NCBI GenBank assembly: GCA_947624785.1 | Contig: CANQLV010000003.1 | Span: 62,001 to 126,000, forward strand | Reading direction: 5' to 3' | Source: Akkermansia muciniphila | GTDB lineage: Bacteria; Verrucomicrobiota; Verrucomicrobiia; Verrucomicrobiales; Akkermansiaceae | DNA length: 64,000 nucleotides | Shown here: piece by piece, positions 31,917-41,971 of the stretch | Layout: every line of letters begins with the position of its first letter | Numbering within the stretch: the first letter of the stretch is position 1 | Notes under the pieces: model-generated | Database searches by the model: none | What the model was told of the DNA's origin: nothing | The model's input: only the letters and a program-made list of their open reading frames with translations | Made by a program: the position numbers and the translations under genes

Positions 31917-33482
31917 ATGAAATTCGTTTCACGCGCATTGCTGGCCGCCGTCTCAGTGCTGGCGCTGTGTCCGGTTCTGGCGGCCGCAGCCACTTCCAAA
32001 CCCAATATCATCTTTATTTACGCGGATGACATGGGCATGGGCCTGCTGGGCTGCTATGGGCAGGAGATCGTGAAAACGCCCAACATCGACCGCCTGGCCA
32101 ACCAGGGCATCATGTTCACCCGGTGCTACAGCAGCCAATACTGCTGCCCGGCACGCGCCGCCCTGCTCATGGGCGTGCATGACAGCCACTCCCGCTCCTA
32201 TACCCAGACAGCGGGCGCCCTGGTCATCACGGCGGAACAAAAAGGCTGGTCCAATGAGGAATTTGAGGAAAAAGCGGCCAAGGCGTCCGGCATCAAACCT
32301 TCCGAAAAAGAAATCTTCCTCCCGGAACTGTTGAAAAAGGCCGGGTACGTCACGGGCCAGTTCGGCAAGCTGGACTGGGGATTCACCACCTGGCACGGAG
32401 AATTGAAAAGGCACGGCTGGGACCATTATGTGGGGTATATGGACCATCAGCGGGCGCATGGTTATTACCCCTCCTTCCTCTGGAAAGACGGCGAACGCCT
32501 CCCCCTGGAAGGCAATACGCATGCCGACGGCGGAAAAACCCCGGAAAATTACAGTCCTGGAGCCACGGAAAGACGGCGCGGGAACCGGGATGGCAAAGTA
32601 ACCTACGCGCCGGACGTCATGCTGGAGGAGACCCTCAAGTTCATGGAGGAAAACCGGAACAAGCCCATGTTCATTTTCTTCTCCACCAACCTGCCCCACG
32701 GCCCGGTGGATATTCCCCCAGGAGAAAATACCTATGCCAACAATCCCGCCATCCAGAAGGCCTATGCCAACGCTGGGGGAGGGAACAAGGAATGCGCCCA
32801 GGCGGCGGAGGAATACGCCTCCATGGTGGACAAACTGGACAAGCAGGTGGGCGCCATCGTGGCGCAGGTGCACAAGCTGGGCCTGGACAAGCGCACCATC
32901 ATCGTCTTCGCTTCCGACAACGGGCATGAAATTTACTACCGCACGGACAAGGGCCGCGGCCGCGGCCTCAACTACCACGGCGGCGTTCTGGATGACACGA
33001 AGGAATTGCTGGACGTTTTCCGCGGGAACCGCGGCCGCATCGGCCTGAAGAACGCCATGGTCAACATGGCCGGATTGAAATGGACCAACCATGAAGGAGG
33101 TATCCGCGTTCCCCTCATCGTCTCCTGGCCCGGCACCCTGCCGCGCGGAAAAGTCTGCCACGGCATGGTAGCCAATTACGACCACATGGCCACCTTTGCC
33201 GATCTGGCGGGAATACGCATGCCGGAAGGCAAAGACTCCGTCTCCTATAAAAACACGCTGTTCGGCAAACCCACCAAGCCGCGCGACTACATTGTGGTGG
33301 ACCATACCGTCATCACGGGGGACGGCTGGAAGCTCACGCACAAGCAGGACAAATGGCTTCTTTTCCAGATCAGCAAGGATCCGGAAGAACGGAACAATCT
33401 GGCGGAAACCAGGAAAGACCAGCTGGAAAAACTACAGGCCATTTACAAGAAGGAAGTGGGCAGCCCTAGAAAAGACAAATAA
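31917..33482 (+). CDS. Secreted sulfatase (arylsulfatase family)
   Basis: 521 aa; signal peptide; KPNIIFIYADDMGMGLLGCYGQEIVKTPNIDRLANQGIMFTRCYSSQYCCPARAALLMG; GQFGKLDWG; VFASDNGHE. Confidence 0.92.
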   Translation: MKFVSRALLAAVSVLALCPVLAAAATSKPNIIFIYADDMGMGLLGCYGQEIVKTPNIDRLANQGIMFTRCYSSQYCCPARAALLMGVHDSHSRSYTQTAGALVITAEQKGWSNEEFEEKAAKASGIKPSEKEIFLPELLKKAGYVTGQFGKLDWGFTTWHGELKRHGWDHYVGYMDHQRAHGYYPSFLWKDGERLPLEGNTHADGGKTPENYSPGATERRRGNRDGKVTYAPDVMLEETLKFMEENRNKPMFIFFSTNLPHGPVDIPPGENTYANNPAIQKAYANAGGGNKECAQAAEEYASMVDKLDKQVGAIVAQVHKLGLDKRTIIVFASDNGHEIYYRTDKGRGRGLNYHGGVLDDTKELLDVFRGNRGRIGLKNAMVNMAGLKWTNHEGGIRVPLIVSWPGTLPRGKVCHGMVANYDHMATFADLAGIRMPEGKDSVSYKNTLFGKPTKPRDYIVVDHTVITGDGWKLTHKQDKWLLFQISKDPEERNNLAETRKDQLEKLQAIYKKEVGSPRKDK

Positions 33483-33569
33483 AAGCCAAAAACGCTCCGG
33501 TACGCCCTCTTTTTCCTCCTGATGCTTTTGCAGGTTGAAACTTGAACGTTCCGCATGTAGAGTCCCCCG

Positions 33570-34808
33570 GTGAACAATAATCTCCCCTCCTCCCGCCAGA
33601 CAGCCCTGATTTGCCTGACGCGCTGGCATGAAGGCCGCTCCTTTGCGGAAACCCTTATAGACCGGGAATGTTCACGGGCAGCGCTTTCCCCGGCGGACAG
33701 GCATCTGGCGCAGGCCCTGGTCTTCGGCGTGCTGCGCAACCAGACCTGGCTGGACCATGTCATTGACTCCCTCCGGAAAGGCAGGCTGGACATGGAAATG
33801 CGCCTCATCATCCAGTTGGGGCTGTGCCAGCTTTTCCTGCTGGGCATGGCGGACCACGCCGCCGTGTATGAAACCGTCAATCTCGCGCCCGCACGCCTGA
33901 GGGGGCTTGTCAACGCCGTCCTGCGCAATGCGCTGCGGCAGGAAAAAGCCATTCTGGAAGAAAGGGAAAGGCTGCCGCTCCCCATCCTTTATTCCACCCC
34001 GGCATGGCTGGTGAAACGGTGGACCCGGCAGATGGACCCGCAAACAATCCGCGCCCTGCTCCACTGGAACAATACCACGCCGCGCCTGTACGTGCGCGCC
34101 AATCCCCTGGTTCCCATGAACGGCATTCCGGCCTCCCTTGCTCCGCTGGACCGTGCGCCCGGCTGGTTCTCCGTGGAAGGCTCCCTCCCGCTGGAAGAGA
34201 TCAAATCAGGCTCCCTGTACGTCGCGGACCCCTCCACCCGTTACGCCATTGACCTGCTGGCCCCCCGGCCCGATGAGGAAATTCTGGACGCCTGCGCCGC
34301 CCCGGGCGGCAAATCCGCCGCCATCATTGCCGCCACCGGGGGCAAGGCGCGCCTGACTGCCACGGACCTCCACGAGCACCGCCTTCCCACCCTGAAGGAA
34401 AACCTGGACAGGCAGGGTTCCTCGTCCGTCAGGACAATCCAGGCGGACTGGTCCCTCCCCTGCCCTGCGGAATGGAAACGCCATTTTGACGCCGTGCTTC
34501 TGGACGTTCCCTGCTCCAACACCGGGGTCATCCAGCGCCGCGTGGACGTTCGCTGGCGCCTGACCCCGCAGGAAATCCGCCGCCTGGCAGCCCTCCAGAG
34601 GAGCATTCTGGAAAACGCCTCCCAGGCCGTCAAGCCGGGCGGCAGGCTGGTTTATTCCACCTGTTCCATTGACGCGGAGGAAGACGGTCTGGTGGTCAGG
34701 GATTTTCTGCAAAACCACCCGGAATGGACCCTGAAGGAGGAAAAGCTCATCCTTCCCCATGAAGAAAAATCAGACGGCGCGTATGCGGCCCTTTTGATCT
34801 GTGCTTGA
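33570..34808 (+). CDS. rsmB: 16S rRNA (cytosine-C5)-methyltransferase RsmB-like
   Basis: 412 aa (GTG start); N-terminal NusB-like region, DACAAPGGKSAAI, DVPCSNTGVIQRRVDVRWR, LVYSTCSIDAEED. Confidence 0.88.
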   Translation: MNNNLPSSRQTALICLTRWHEGRSFAETLIDRECSRAALSPADRHLAQALVFGVLRNQTWLDHVIDSLRKGRLDMEMRLIIQLGLCQLFLLGMADHAAVYETVNLAPARLRGLVNAVLRNALRQEKAILEERERLPLPILYSTPAWLVKRWTRQMDPQTIRALLHWNNTTPRLYVRANPLVPMNGIPASLAPLDRAPGWFSVEGSLPLEEIKSGSLYVADPSTRYAIDLLAPRPDEEILDACAAPGGKSAAIIAATGGKARLTATDLHEHRLPTLKENLDRQGSSSVRTIQADWSLPCPAEWKRHFDAVLLDVPCSNTGVIQRRVDVRWRLTPQEIRRLAALQRSILENASQAVKPGGRLVYSTCSIDAEEDGLVVRDFLQNHPEWTLKEEKLILPHEEKSDGAYAALLICA

Positions 34809-34860
34809 CCTCGGCTCCAATTTGGCAACAATGCGTGCTCCTGATTAATCTCATTCCACT

Positions 34861-35625
34861 ATGTCCCGCAAACCCATCATTGCCGCCAACTGGAAGATGA
34901 ACATCGGCCCCGCCGAAGGTGCCCAGTTCATCGAAAGCTTCAAAAACCTCGTTAAGGGAAAAGACGTCGCGTGCGACGTGGTCGTCATCCCCCCCTTCAC
35001 CACCATCCCCTCCGTGCTGAACGCCCTGAACGGCTGCTCCTGCACTACCGTAGGCGCCCAGAACGTCTCCCAGTATGACAACGGAGCCTACACCGGGGAA
35101 ATCTCCACCAGCATGCTGAATGAACTGGGCCTCAAGTACGTCGTGCTCGGCCACAGCGAACGCCGCCAGTACTTCGGAGAAACGGACGCCATCATCAACG
35201 CCAAGATCAAGAAGGCCATCGCCGCCGGCATCACCCCGATTTTCTGCATCGGTGAGACCAAGGACGAACGCCTGGGCGGCATTCTGGAGCCCGTGCTGGA
35301 AATCCAGCTCAAGAGAGGCCTCAAGGATCTCACCCCGGAGGAAGTGGCCAGCCTGGTCATCGCCTATGAACCCGTCTGGGCCATCGGCACCGGCCTGACC
35401 GCCACCTCCAAGGAAGCGCAGGAAGCCCATGCCTTCATCCGCAAGGTCATCTCCGACGTCTTCGGCGCGGATACCGCAGCCAGGGTGCGCATCCAGTACG
35501 GCGGTTCCGTGAAGCCGGAAAACGTGGTGGAACTCATGGCCCAGCCGGACATTGACGGTGCCCTGGTGGGCGGCGCATCCCTGAAGCCGGAATCCTTCGC
35601 CGCGCTGGTCACTTCCGCCAAGTAA
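34861..35625 (+). CDS. tpiA: Triosephosphate isomerase
   Basis: 254 aa; PIIAANWKMN, YVVLGHSERRQYFGETD, IFCIGETKDER, VIAYEPVWAIGTG, VRIQYGGSVKPENVVELMAQPDIDGALVGGASL. Confidence 0.97.
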   Translation: MSRKPIIAANWKMNIGPAEGAQFIESFKNLVKGKDVACDVVVIPPFTTIPSVLNALNGCSCTTVGAQNVSQYDNGAYTGEISTSMLNELGLKYVVLGHSERRQYFGETDAIINAKIKKAIAAGITPIFCIGETKDERLGGILEPVLEIQLKRGLKDLTPEEVASLVIAYEPVWAIGTGLTATSKEAQEAHAFIRKVISDVFGADTAARVRIQYGGSVKPENVVELMAQPDIDGALVGGASLKPESFAALVTSAK

Positions 35626-35651
35626 GCGCAATCCAGCCATTCCATTCCTGC

Positions 35652-35686
35652 GGGCCGGTCCTTCACGGGACCGGCCCTTTTCTTTT
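35652..35686 (+). terminator. Rho-independent terminator downstream of tpiA
   Basis: GGGCCGGTCC-TTCACG-GGACCGGCCC followed by TTTTCTTTT. Confidence 0.88.
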
Positions 35687-35772
35687 CCGGAGCTCCGTCC
35701 GGCGCTTTTCCGCCCCAGGGCGCAGTTTCTGCCTTTTCAAGCGGCGGCAATCGTGCATAATGGCGGGAAATC

Positions 35773-36456
35773 ATGAAAGCCCGCTTACTCCCCTCACGCA
35801 GCAAAGGTTTCACGCTTATTGAAGTTCTCGTGGTCATCGCCATCATCGCCCTGCTGGCTGGCGTATCCTACAGCATTTATTCCCATGCTACGGAGACTGC
35901 GGCCAGAACGCGCTGCACGGACAACCTGCGCCGCATCAGCGACTGGGGCAAGGAATTCGCAGGCCAGAACGGCGGGAAGCTGCCCTCCAGCGGCATGAAG
36001 GACAGCCTCCTGACCGCCAGGGAGTGCCGGAACTGGTGGGACGCCCTGGCTCCCATCGTGAACGCAGAACAACCCGACCTGATCGCCCGGAGCGACAAGG
36101 AGCCGAACATGCTTCCGGACACCTTCCGCTGCAAGAATGACAATCGGCCGGAAATCCTCGCGGCGGAAGATTCCAACCTTCCCGCCAGCCCGGACACCAT
36201 TTCCTACACCAGCTGGCTGGACAACCGGAAGGGACGCCCCATGAACGTGGCGCGCGGGCAGGCCCTCCGGGGCAAGCCCTGGATCAGCGACGGCATCCCG
36301 CTGGACGGTCGCAGCGTCATCACGGAACAGGACTTTGAGGAAATCGTGGTCCCGGCCCTGGAACGCCATCAGGGAGGCATCATGGTGCTTTACGCGGACG
36401 GGAAAATCACCCCCGTGGAGGACCCCACGTTTGAAAAAGTTACCCAAGGCTCCTGA
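35773..36456 (+). CDS. Type II secretion-like pseudopilin (prepilin N-terminal motif)
   Basis: 227 aa; SKGFTLIEVLVVIAIIALLAGVSYSIYSHATE; C-terminal GGIMVLYADGKITPVE. Confidence 0.88.
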   Translation: MKARLLPSRSKGFTLIEVLVVIAIIALLAGVSYSIYSHATETAARTRCTDNLRRISDWGKEFAGQNGGKLPSSGMKDSLLTARECRNWWDALAPIVNAEQPDLIARSDKEPNMLPDTFRCKNDNRPEILAAEDSNLPASPDTISYTSWLDNRKGRPMNVARGQALRGKPWISDGIPLDGRSVITEQDFEEIVVPALERHQGGIMVLYADGKITPVEDPTFEKVTQGS

Positions 36457-36584
36457 GCTCGCGTTCCTCCGCCTGCCGCGGGGGAATTCCAGCGGCCCGG
36501 TGCCGGGAATTCAGTGGAATTTTCTTCTCTCTCCCGCTGATTCGCCTTTACGAAGCCGGGATAATCATTAAGGTTAGCGTTCAG

Positions 36585-37196
36585 ATGAACCAGCACGCTC
36601 CCTTTCTGCATCCGTATGATGGAATGATACCGCTGCCCGTGGCGGGATATATCCTGGGCGCCGTTCTGCTGCTGGTTCACCTTTACGCGCTGGTAAAAAG
36701 ACAGCAGGTACAGGCCTTTCTGCTGGCCTCCCCGCGCAACCACCTGCTGGCCCAGGTTCTGCTGGCCATCGGCCTGTTCTGGTTCTTCCTGCTGGTGGCT
36801 CCGGAAGGGCTGGGCGTGCTGAGCTATTTCCGGGTGGGACTGGCGGAGTTTGAAGGCATCCGTTGGCTGCTCCAGCTTGCTTGCCCCGTTTTCCTGGTGC
36901 TGATGGTCACGCAGGTGAAAAACCTGCTCTTTCCGCGGGCGCTCGGCATCTTCGGCCTGATGGTGGCGGCCCCTCTTCTCAGCGCGGCCTTCCTCCAGGA
37001 CCCGGTTACCAGACTGCTCATTCCCGTCTGGTGCTACATTGTCATTTTCCTTTCCCTCCTCTGGATTGGCAAGCCCTACCTGTACCGTGACATGGTGAAC
37101 AAAATCTGCTCCAAACCGGCCTGGTGGACGCCCTTGTGCCTGGGCGGCATGGCCTACGGAGCCGCCATTCTGCTCTGCGCCATCCTGTGGTGGTAG
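36585..37196 (+). CDS. Hypothetical multi-pass membrane protein
   Basis: 203 aa with several hydrophobic helices. Confidence 0.7.
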   Translation: MNQHAPFLHPYDGMIPLPVAGYILGAVLLLVHLYALVKRQQVQAFLLASPRNHLLAQVLLAIGLFWFFLLVAPEGLGVLSYFRVGLAEFEGIRWLLQLACPVFLVLMVTQVKNLLFPRALGIFGLMVAAPLLSAAFLQDPVTRLLIPVWCYIVIFLSLLWIGKPYLYRDMVNKICSKPAWWTPLCLGGMAYGAAILLCAILWW

Positions 37197-37390
37197 CAGA
37201 CGCATTTCTTCCGGCGCGCCACATCACCCAGTCGCGGCGCCCGGCGGGACGGTCCACCCGGCTTTTTCCGGAAGAATTCCCGGTCAAGCCAAGCCATCCG
37301 GAACAACCGGGAAGACAGTTTTCCTTTTCCAGCCTCCGTGCAGGCCCCGTCCGCGGGCCTGACCGCTTTATTACGTACCCCGTTCCACCC

Positions 37391-38962
37391 ATGCGCTTCA
37401 TTTCAAGTTTCCCCTTCCTGGCCTGCGTGGTCCTCTGGCTGCTCTCCCCTGTCACCTCCCTGGCGGACAAGCCCAACATCGTCCTCATCCTGGCTGACGA
37501 CATGGGATGGTCCGACCTGGGCTGCTACGGCTCGGAAATCCCCACCCCCCATCTTGACTCCCTGGCCGCACAGGGCATGCAGGCTACACGGTGCTACACG
37601 GCTTCCCGCTGCTCCCCCTCCCGTGCCTCCATCATGACCGGCTGCGAGCCCCACAAGGTGGATGTAGGGCTGCTGGACGACGACAGCGGACGCCCCGGCT
37701 ACCGCGGGCGGCTGAATCCGGACATCCCCACCCTGCCGGAACTCCTGAAAAAAGCGGGATACCGTACCTATCTTTCCGGAAAATGGCATCTGGGGAAAGT
37801 CCGGGGAACCTACCCCTGGGACCGCGGGTTCGACCATTCCCGCGGCCTGCTGGGCGGAGCGGCGGATTATTACAAGCCCATGCCGGACCGCCCCTTCGGA
37901 GAAGACGGGAAATTGCTCCGGCCGGAAGACCTGCCGGATGATTTCTACATGACGGAGGATATTACCCAAACGGCCCTGGCCTACATTGACGCCGCCGCCA
38001 AAGGCAAAAAACCCTTCTTCCTCTACGTGGCTTACACGGCCCCGCATACCCCTCTCCAGGCCCCCCGGAAGGAAATAGAAAAAATGCTGCCGGCCTACCG
38101 CGGAAAATCTCCGCATGCCATCGCCTCCAAGAGGCTGGAGAAACAAAAACAGCTCGGAATCGTCCCACCCTCCGCCAAGCTGGGCATGGCCGGAAAATTC
38201 AATCCTTCCGGCTATGAAAGGGCCACAGCAGAACGCAAGGACTACGTTGCCAGATGCATGGCCACCTACGCCGCCCAAATCTCCATTATGGACCGCGGCA
38301 TAGGCCGCATCCTTGCGTCCCTGGACCGCCACCGCCTCAGCGGCAACACGATCGTCATGTTCCTGTCAGACAACGGCGCAACCGCGGAAATGCCCCAGAA
38401 CAACAGGAACAGGAAAACCGTTCTTCCCATTGGTCCGCTGGGAGAGGCCGGCTGCCGGGACGGGTACGGCCCCATGTGGGCAGCCGTGTCCAACACCCCT
38501 TACCGCCAGTATAAGATTGAGACCTTTGACGGCGGCCTGTCCGCCCCTTTCATCATCCGCTACCCTTCCAGAATCCGTCCCGGTGCGCGCTACCACTCCC
38601 CCTTCCTGCTCCAAGACATCGCCCCCACCTGCCTGGCGTGGGCAGCCCTCCCGGTTCCCGCCCACATGGACGGCAAGCCGCTCAACGCCTATTGGGCCAA
38701 TCCCGGAAAGCTTCCTCCGTCCAGAGTATGGGACTACATTCCCAATACCTGCCCGCCCCGCACCATCTTCTGGGAGCACCAGAGGAACCGCGCAGCCCTG
38801 ACCAACCAATTCAAGCTGGTGGCTCCCAACCGCGGCCCCTGGCAGGTATACGACATCAGGGACAGGACGGAACAAAAAAACCTCGCTTCCAGGCACCAGC
38901 CGCTTATTGAACAACTGTCCGCACAGTACAGGAAGTGGGCAGAAGAAAACCATGCCGAATAA
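37391..38962 (+). CDS. Secreted sulfatase
   Basis: Signal peptide MRFISSFPFLACVVLWLLSPVTSLA; KPNIVLILADDMGWSDLGCYGSEIPTPHLDSLAAQGMQATRCYTASRCSPSRASIMTG (CSPSR active site); LSGKWHLG; VMFLSDNGAT. Confidence 0.94.
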   Translation: MRFISSFPFLACVVLWLLSPVTSLADKPNIVLILADDMGWSDLGCYGSEIPTPHLDSLAAQGMQATRCYTASRCSPSRASIMTGCEPHKVDVGLLDDDSGRPGYRGRLNPDIPTLPELLKKAGYRTYLSGKWHLGKVRGTYPWDRGFDHSRGLLGGAADYYKPMPDRPFGEDGKLLRPEDLPDDFYMTEDITQTALAYIDAAAKGKKPFFLYVAYTAPHTPLQAPRKEIEKMLPAYRGKSPHAIASKRLEKQKQLGIVPPSAKLGMAGKFNPSGYERATAERKDYVARCMATYAAQISIMDRGIGRILASLDRHRLSGNTIVMFLSDNGATAEMPQNNRNRKTVLPIGPLGEAGCRDGYGPMWAAVSNTPYRQYKIETFDGGLSAPFIIRYPSRIRPGARYHSPFLLQDIAPTCLAWAALPVPAHMDGKPLNAYWANPGKLPPSRVWDYIPNTCPPRTIFWEHQRNRAALTNQFKLVAPNRGPWQVYDIRDRTEQKNLASRHQPLIEQLSAQYRKWAEENHAE

Positions 38963-39609
38963 TACGGCACGGCGGGTAGCCGGGCAGGAGCGCACGGAAC
39001 ATCCCCGCCGGAGGTTTCTTTCCAGGGTCAAGCCCTGACGTTCCGGCACCGCAGCAACCGGAGCCGGAATATCGCCTCATCCCCGGGAAAAAGACGGAAG
39101 AACATTCGTTCCCGCCTGCGGAAACTTTCCCGCTTTCCTGATACTCGGCGGCTCATTCATCATTCCTTTTCCCCAGCCGGATATTGACGCACAGTTCCGC
39201 AAGGGGCCCGGCCCACGGGGAGGAGCTTGCTCCGGCCCCCATGTTTTTACCCTGTAAACAAAAATATTTCACGAATGAAAATAAAACACTTCAAAACACT
39301 GCGATTTAACAAATCGTTTCCCAAATGGAAAACTTTTATTTTTTCCTAACAATTATTGGAACAAAGGAAGCATTATCATTCAAAGAAATACCGTATTAGA
39401 ATGCTTCTAAATTAACAAAAAACTCATTGATTATAAATAAACTTAATTTAAGATGGCATAAGAAAAAACCTCTCCGCTTCCTGCTTCCATTCTGCATCAT
39501 TTCAATCCTCAATATGGAATATTTTTGATAATCAACCAATAACACACCTTTAGCAAGACTTGTACAGTATCGCGTTCTTTTCAACCAACTTTTCTCCCGC
39601 ATCTTTTTT

Positions 39610-40500
39610 ATGTTCAAAGAGCCATCCTTCCTCAAAAGAGCAAACCTGTTCCAGCCCATCCTGGTCGTTGTGATCTCCATCATCGGAGGAACGCCCATGG
39701 AAGGCGCCAACACGGGAAAAATCGTCCTGCTGGTTATCCTGGGCGCCGCTTTCATCGTGTGGCATGTGGAATGCCAGAGGCTGATCAACAGGAACCGGGA
39801 GATGAAGAAACATACCTGCACGCTGAAAAACCGCAGTGCGGCTCTTTACAAAAGAACTTACGCAGCCCTCAGCGCGGAATATGAAAACTTCGCCAACAAG
39901 CTGAACGGAGAAGACCGCCGGGAGAAAAAAGCGGACGGTTCCCGCGGAACGACGGAAAGCTTCAACTCCGCCTGCCTTTTCCTGTGTTCCACCATTGCCG
40001 CAGCCCTGGCCGAATATAAAAGCTCCCTTATCTTTGAAGTGCTTTACATCCAGGCGGAGCGGCAGGAGGGCCAGACCTTCCTGCGCGTCACAGGCTACGC
40101 GCAGGGAGAACACAATAACGACATCCCCTCCCTGCTGGCCCAGCCTCCGCGGCCCGTGACGGGAACTCCCTCCATGCTGGATGAACAATTGTTCGCTGAA
40201 CGCCATCTAAACCCCGTGGTCCTTTCCGGCCCCGCGGAAGTGCGGCGCAGCTTCTTCCGGAAGCGCAACCAGCCCCCGGAGGAAAAATACATGCAGTACC
40301 TCGCCATCCCTGTCCTGAGCAGGAGGAATGAAATCATCGGCCTCATTGAAGTCTCCGTTAAAAAGAACCCGTTCATTTCCCCGGCGGCCATGCTGGAAAC
40401 CCACGAACTGGCCGACATCCGATCATGGCTGTACCATTTGAAAGACCATTTCCTGCTGTTCCATGAAATAGAACGCGCCGTCCGGGATGACTTGCCCTGA
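39610..40500 (+). CDS. Membrane-anchored hypothetical protein, possibly GAF-like
   Basis: 296 aa; N-terminal TM region, C-terminal YLAIPVLSRRNEIIGLIEVSVKKN resembling GAF-domain cores. Confidence 0.6.
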   Translation: MFKEPSFLKRANLFQPILVVVISIIGGTPMEGANTGKIVLLVILGAAFIVWHVECQRLINRNREMKKHTCTLKNRSAALYKRTYAALSAEYENFANKLNGEDRREKKADGSRGTTESFNSACLFLCSTIAAALAEYKSSLIFEVLYIQAERQEGQTFLRVTGYAQGEHNNDIPSLLAQPPRPVTGTPSMLDEQLFAERHLNPVVLSGPAEVRRSFFRKRNQPPEEKYMQYLAIPVLSRRNEIIGLIEVSVKKNPFISPAAMLETHELADIRSWLYHLKDHFLLFHEIERAVRDDLP

Positions 40501-40627
40501 TGGGCATCCTCTTCCGTTTCCGCCTTTCCGTTCTTCACGGACCTGGCAGACCGGCAATACCCATTCCCATGTTCATTGGATGGTGGGGCGCAATGCTCCC
40601 GGCCGTTTTCCGGATACCGCAAAAAAG

Positions 40628-40715
40628 AAACTCCCCCGGGAAATACTTCCTGCGGAGTTTCAACGCATGAAAGGGGAATGGTACCTGGACCGGGGGCCAA
40701 TAGATTAGAAAAGAA
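40628..40715 (-). pseudogene. Relic of tRNA-Lys 3' half plus its terminator hairpin
   Basis: TGGTACCTGGACCGGG-GGCCAATAGATTAGAAAAG (40679-40715) matches TGGTACTTGGACCGGGACTCGAACCCGGGACCAATAGATTAAAAG of the intact tRNA at 41340 with the T-loop segment missing; both are flanked by GCAAAAAAGAAAC(T/C)CC...GG(A/G)GTTT hairpins. Confidence 0.7.
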
Positions 40716-41296
40716 CTGATTAATCCATATAGTTCTGTTATAACCATATATATTTAAATCTCACATACGCCAATATCACGCCATAGCGAAAATCTAATAT
40801 ACTCGTTCATAATCAATTATTTCCATTTTCTCTTGACTATAGACAAAGACGCTGCATGTTTAAAACAGATTAACCCTATTTGTATATCATATATACATTT
40901 CCAAAAATTACCCCGTCCTGTTGCCGCAGGACGGGTTTTTTCGTTAGCCGAACATTACGATTCTTCCCGACGTTCTTTTGCCAATCTATTCCAGGAAAGA
41001 TAAAAAGGAGTACGGAAAAAATCTGCCGCTTTTTCCAGGTTAGTGATATATCCCATAGCTTCCGCCTTGGTCGGAAAATACTTTGCTCCCTCTCTCCGGT
41101 TCCGGAAAGCCCGGCAGGGCTACGAACCTTCCAGCGTCCGCTTTGCGCCTGTTTCCCCGGAGTTATTTTCAGGCGTTCCATGTGCCTCACAAGGCATCAA
41201 TTTTAGGCCGGAACGGAATAAAAATGATACTCGGTCATCGTTTACGGCCGTTTTCCATGGTTTTTCACATTTCCGGCTCCAGAACAGGCAAAAAAG

Positions 41297-41328
41297 AAAC
41301 CCCGTAAGTCCTTGAACTTACAGGGTTT
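41297..41328 (-). terminator. Rho-independent terminator downstream of tRNA-Lys
   Basis: Minus strand AAACCCTGTAAGT-TCAAGG-ACTTACGGGGTTT followed by CTTTTTTG. Confidence 0.85.
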
Positions 41329-41339
41329 TAAAAGAGGAG

Positions 41340-41415
41340 TGGTACTTGGACCGGGACTCGAACCCGGGACCAATAGATTAAAAGTCTACTGCTCTACCAA
41401 CTGAGCTACCCAAGC
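41340..41415 (-). tRNA. tRNA-Lys (anticodon TTT), CCA encoded
   Basis: Minus strand GCTTGGGTAGCTCAGTTGGTAGAGCAGTAGACTTTTAATCTATTGGTCCCGGGTTCGAGTCCCGGTCCAAGTACCA; complete cloverleaf, anticodon loop CTTTTAA. Confidence 0.97.
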
Positions 41416-41500
41416 ACTTACCCTTGCTGGAAGGGCGGAGGCAGTAAACACCACGCCCCCTTTCATGGCAAGCGCAAAATGGAAGACGGACAAAAAAAGA

Positions 41501-41932
41501 TCAGGATTCCATGTATTCCTGCCACCGCGCACGCCATTCAGCAGGAATGCGCACGGGACGCCCCTGGGGCATCCGGACCAGGGCCAGCTGTTGATGGGCC
41601 CTCACCAGAAGATCGTTGTTGGAGGCGCGGCGCATTTCAAAATCGCACCAGAACCGGGCCCGTTCCACGGATTGCAGCCATCCCGTCGTCAGAATGGTGT
41701 CTCCCAGCACGGCGGGGCGTACATAGTCAATTTCATGGCGGACCACCACGGCGAACTGCTGCAAGTCGCTCATGGTTTTGTAATCCATGCCCAGTTTGGC
41801 TCCCAGCTTGGTGCGGCAGGCTTCAATCATGCGCAGATAGGCCAAGTTATGAACCACTCCGCCGCAGTCCGTATCATAAAACATGACTTCGTCTTCCGTA
41901 TGAAACATGAGCTCCGGATTCATGGTAGCCAT
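41501..41932 (-). CDS. Acyl-CoA thioesterase, 4HBT/YbgC-like
   Basis: 143 aa; VMFYDTDCGGVVHNLAYLRMIEACRTKLG, VVVRHEIDYVRPAVLGDTI. Confidence 0.9.
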   Translation of the reverse strand: MATMNPELMFHTEDEVMFYDTDCGGVVHNLAYLRMIEACRTKLGAKLGMDYKTMSDLQQFAVVVRHEIDYVRPAVLGDTILTTGWLQSVERARFWCDFEMRRASNNDLLVRAHQQLALVRMPQGRPVRIPAEWRARWQEYMES

Positions 41933-41971
41933 TGTAGGAAGGAAACGGGGAGTCTGAAAGAAAATTCCGGT

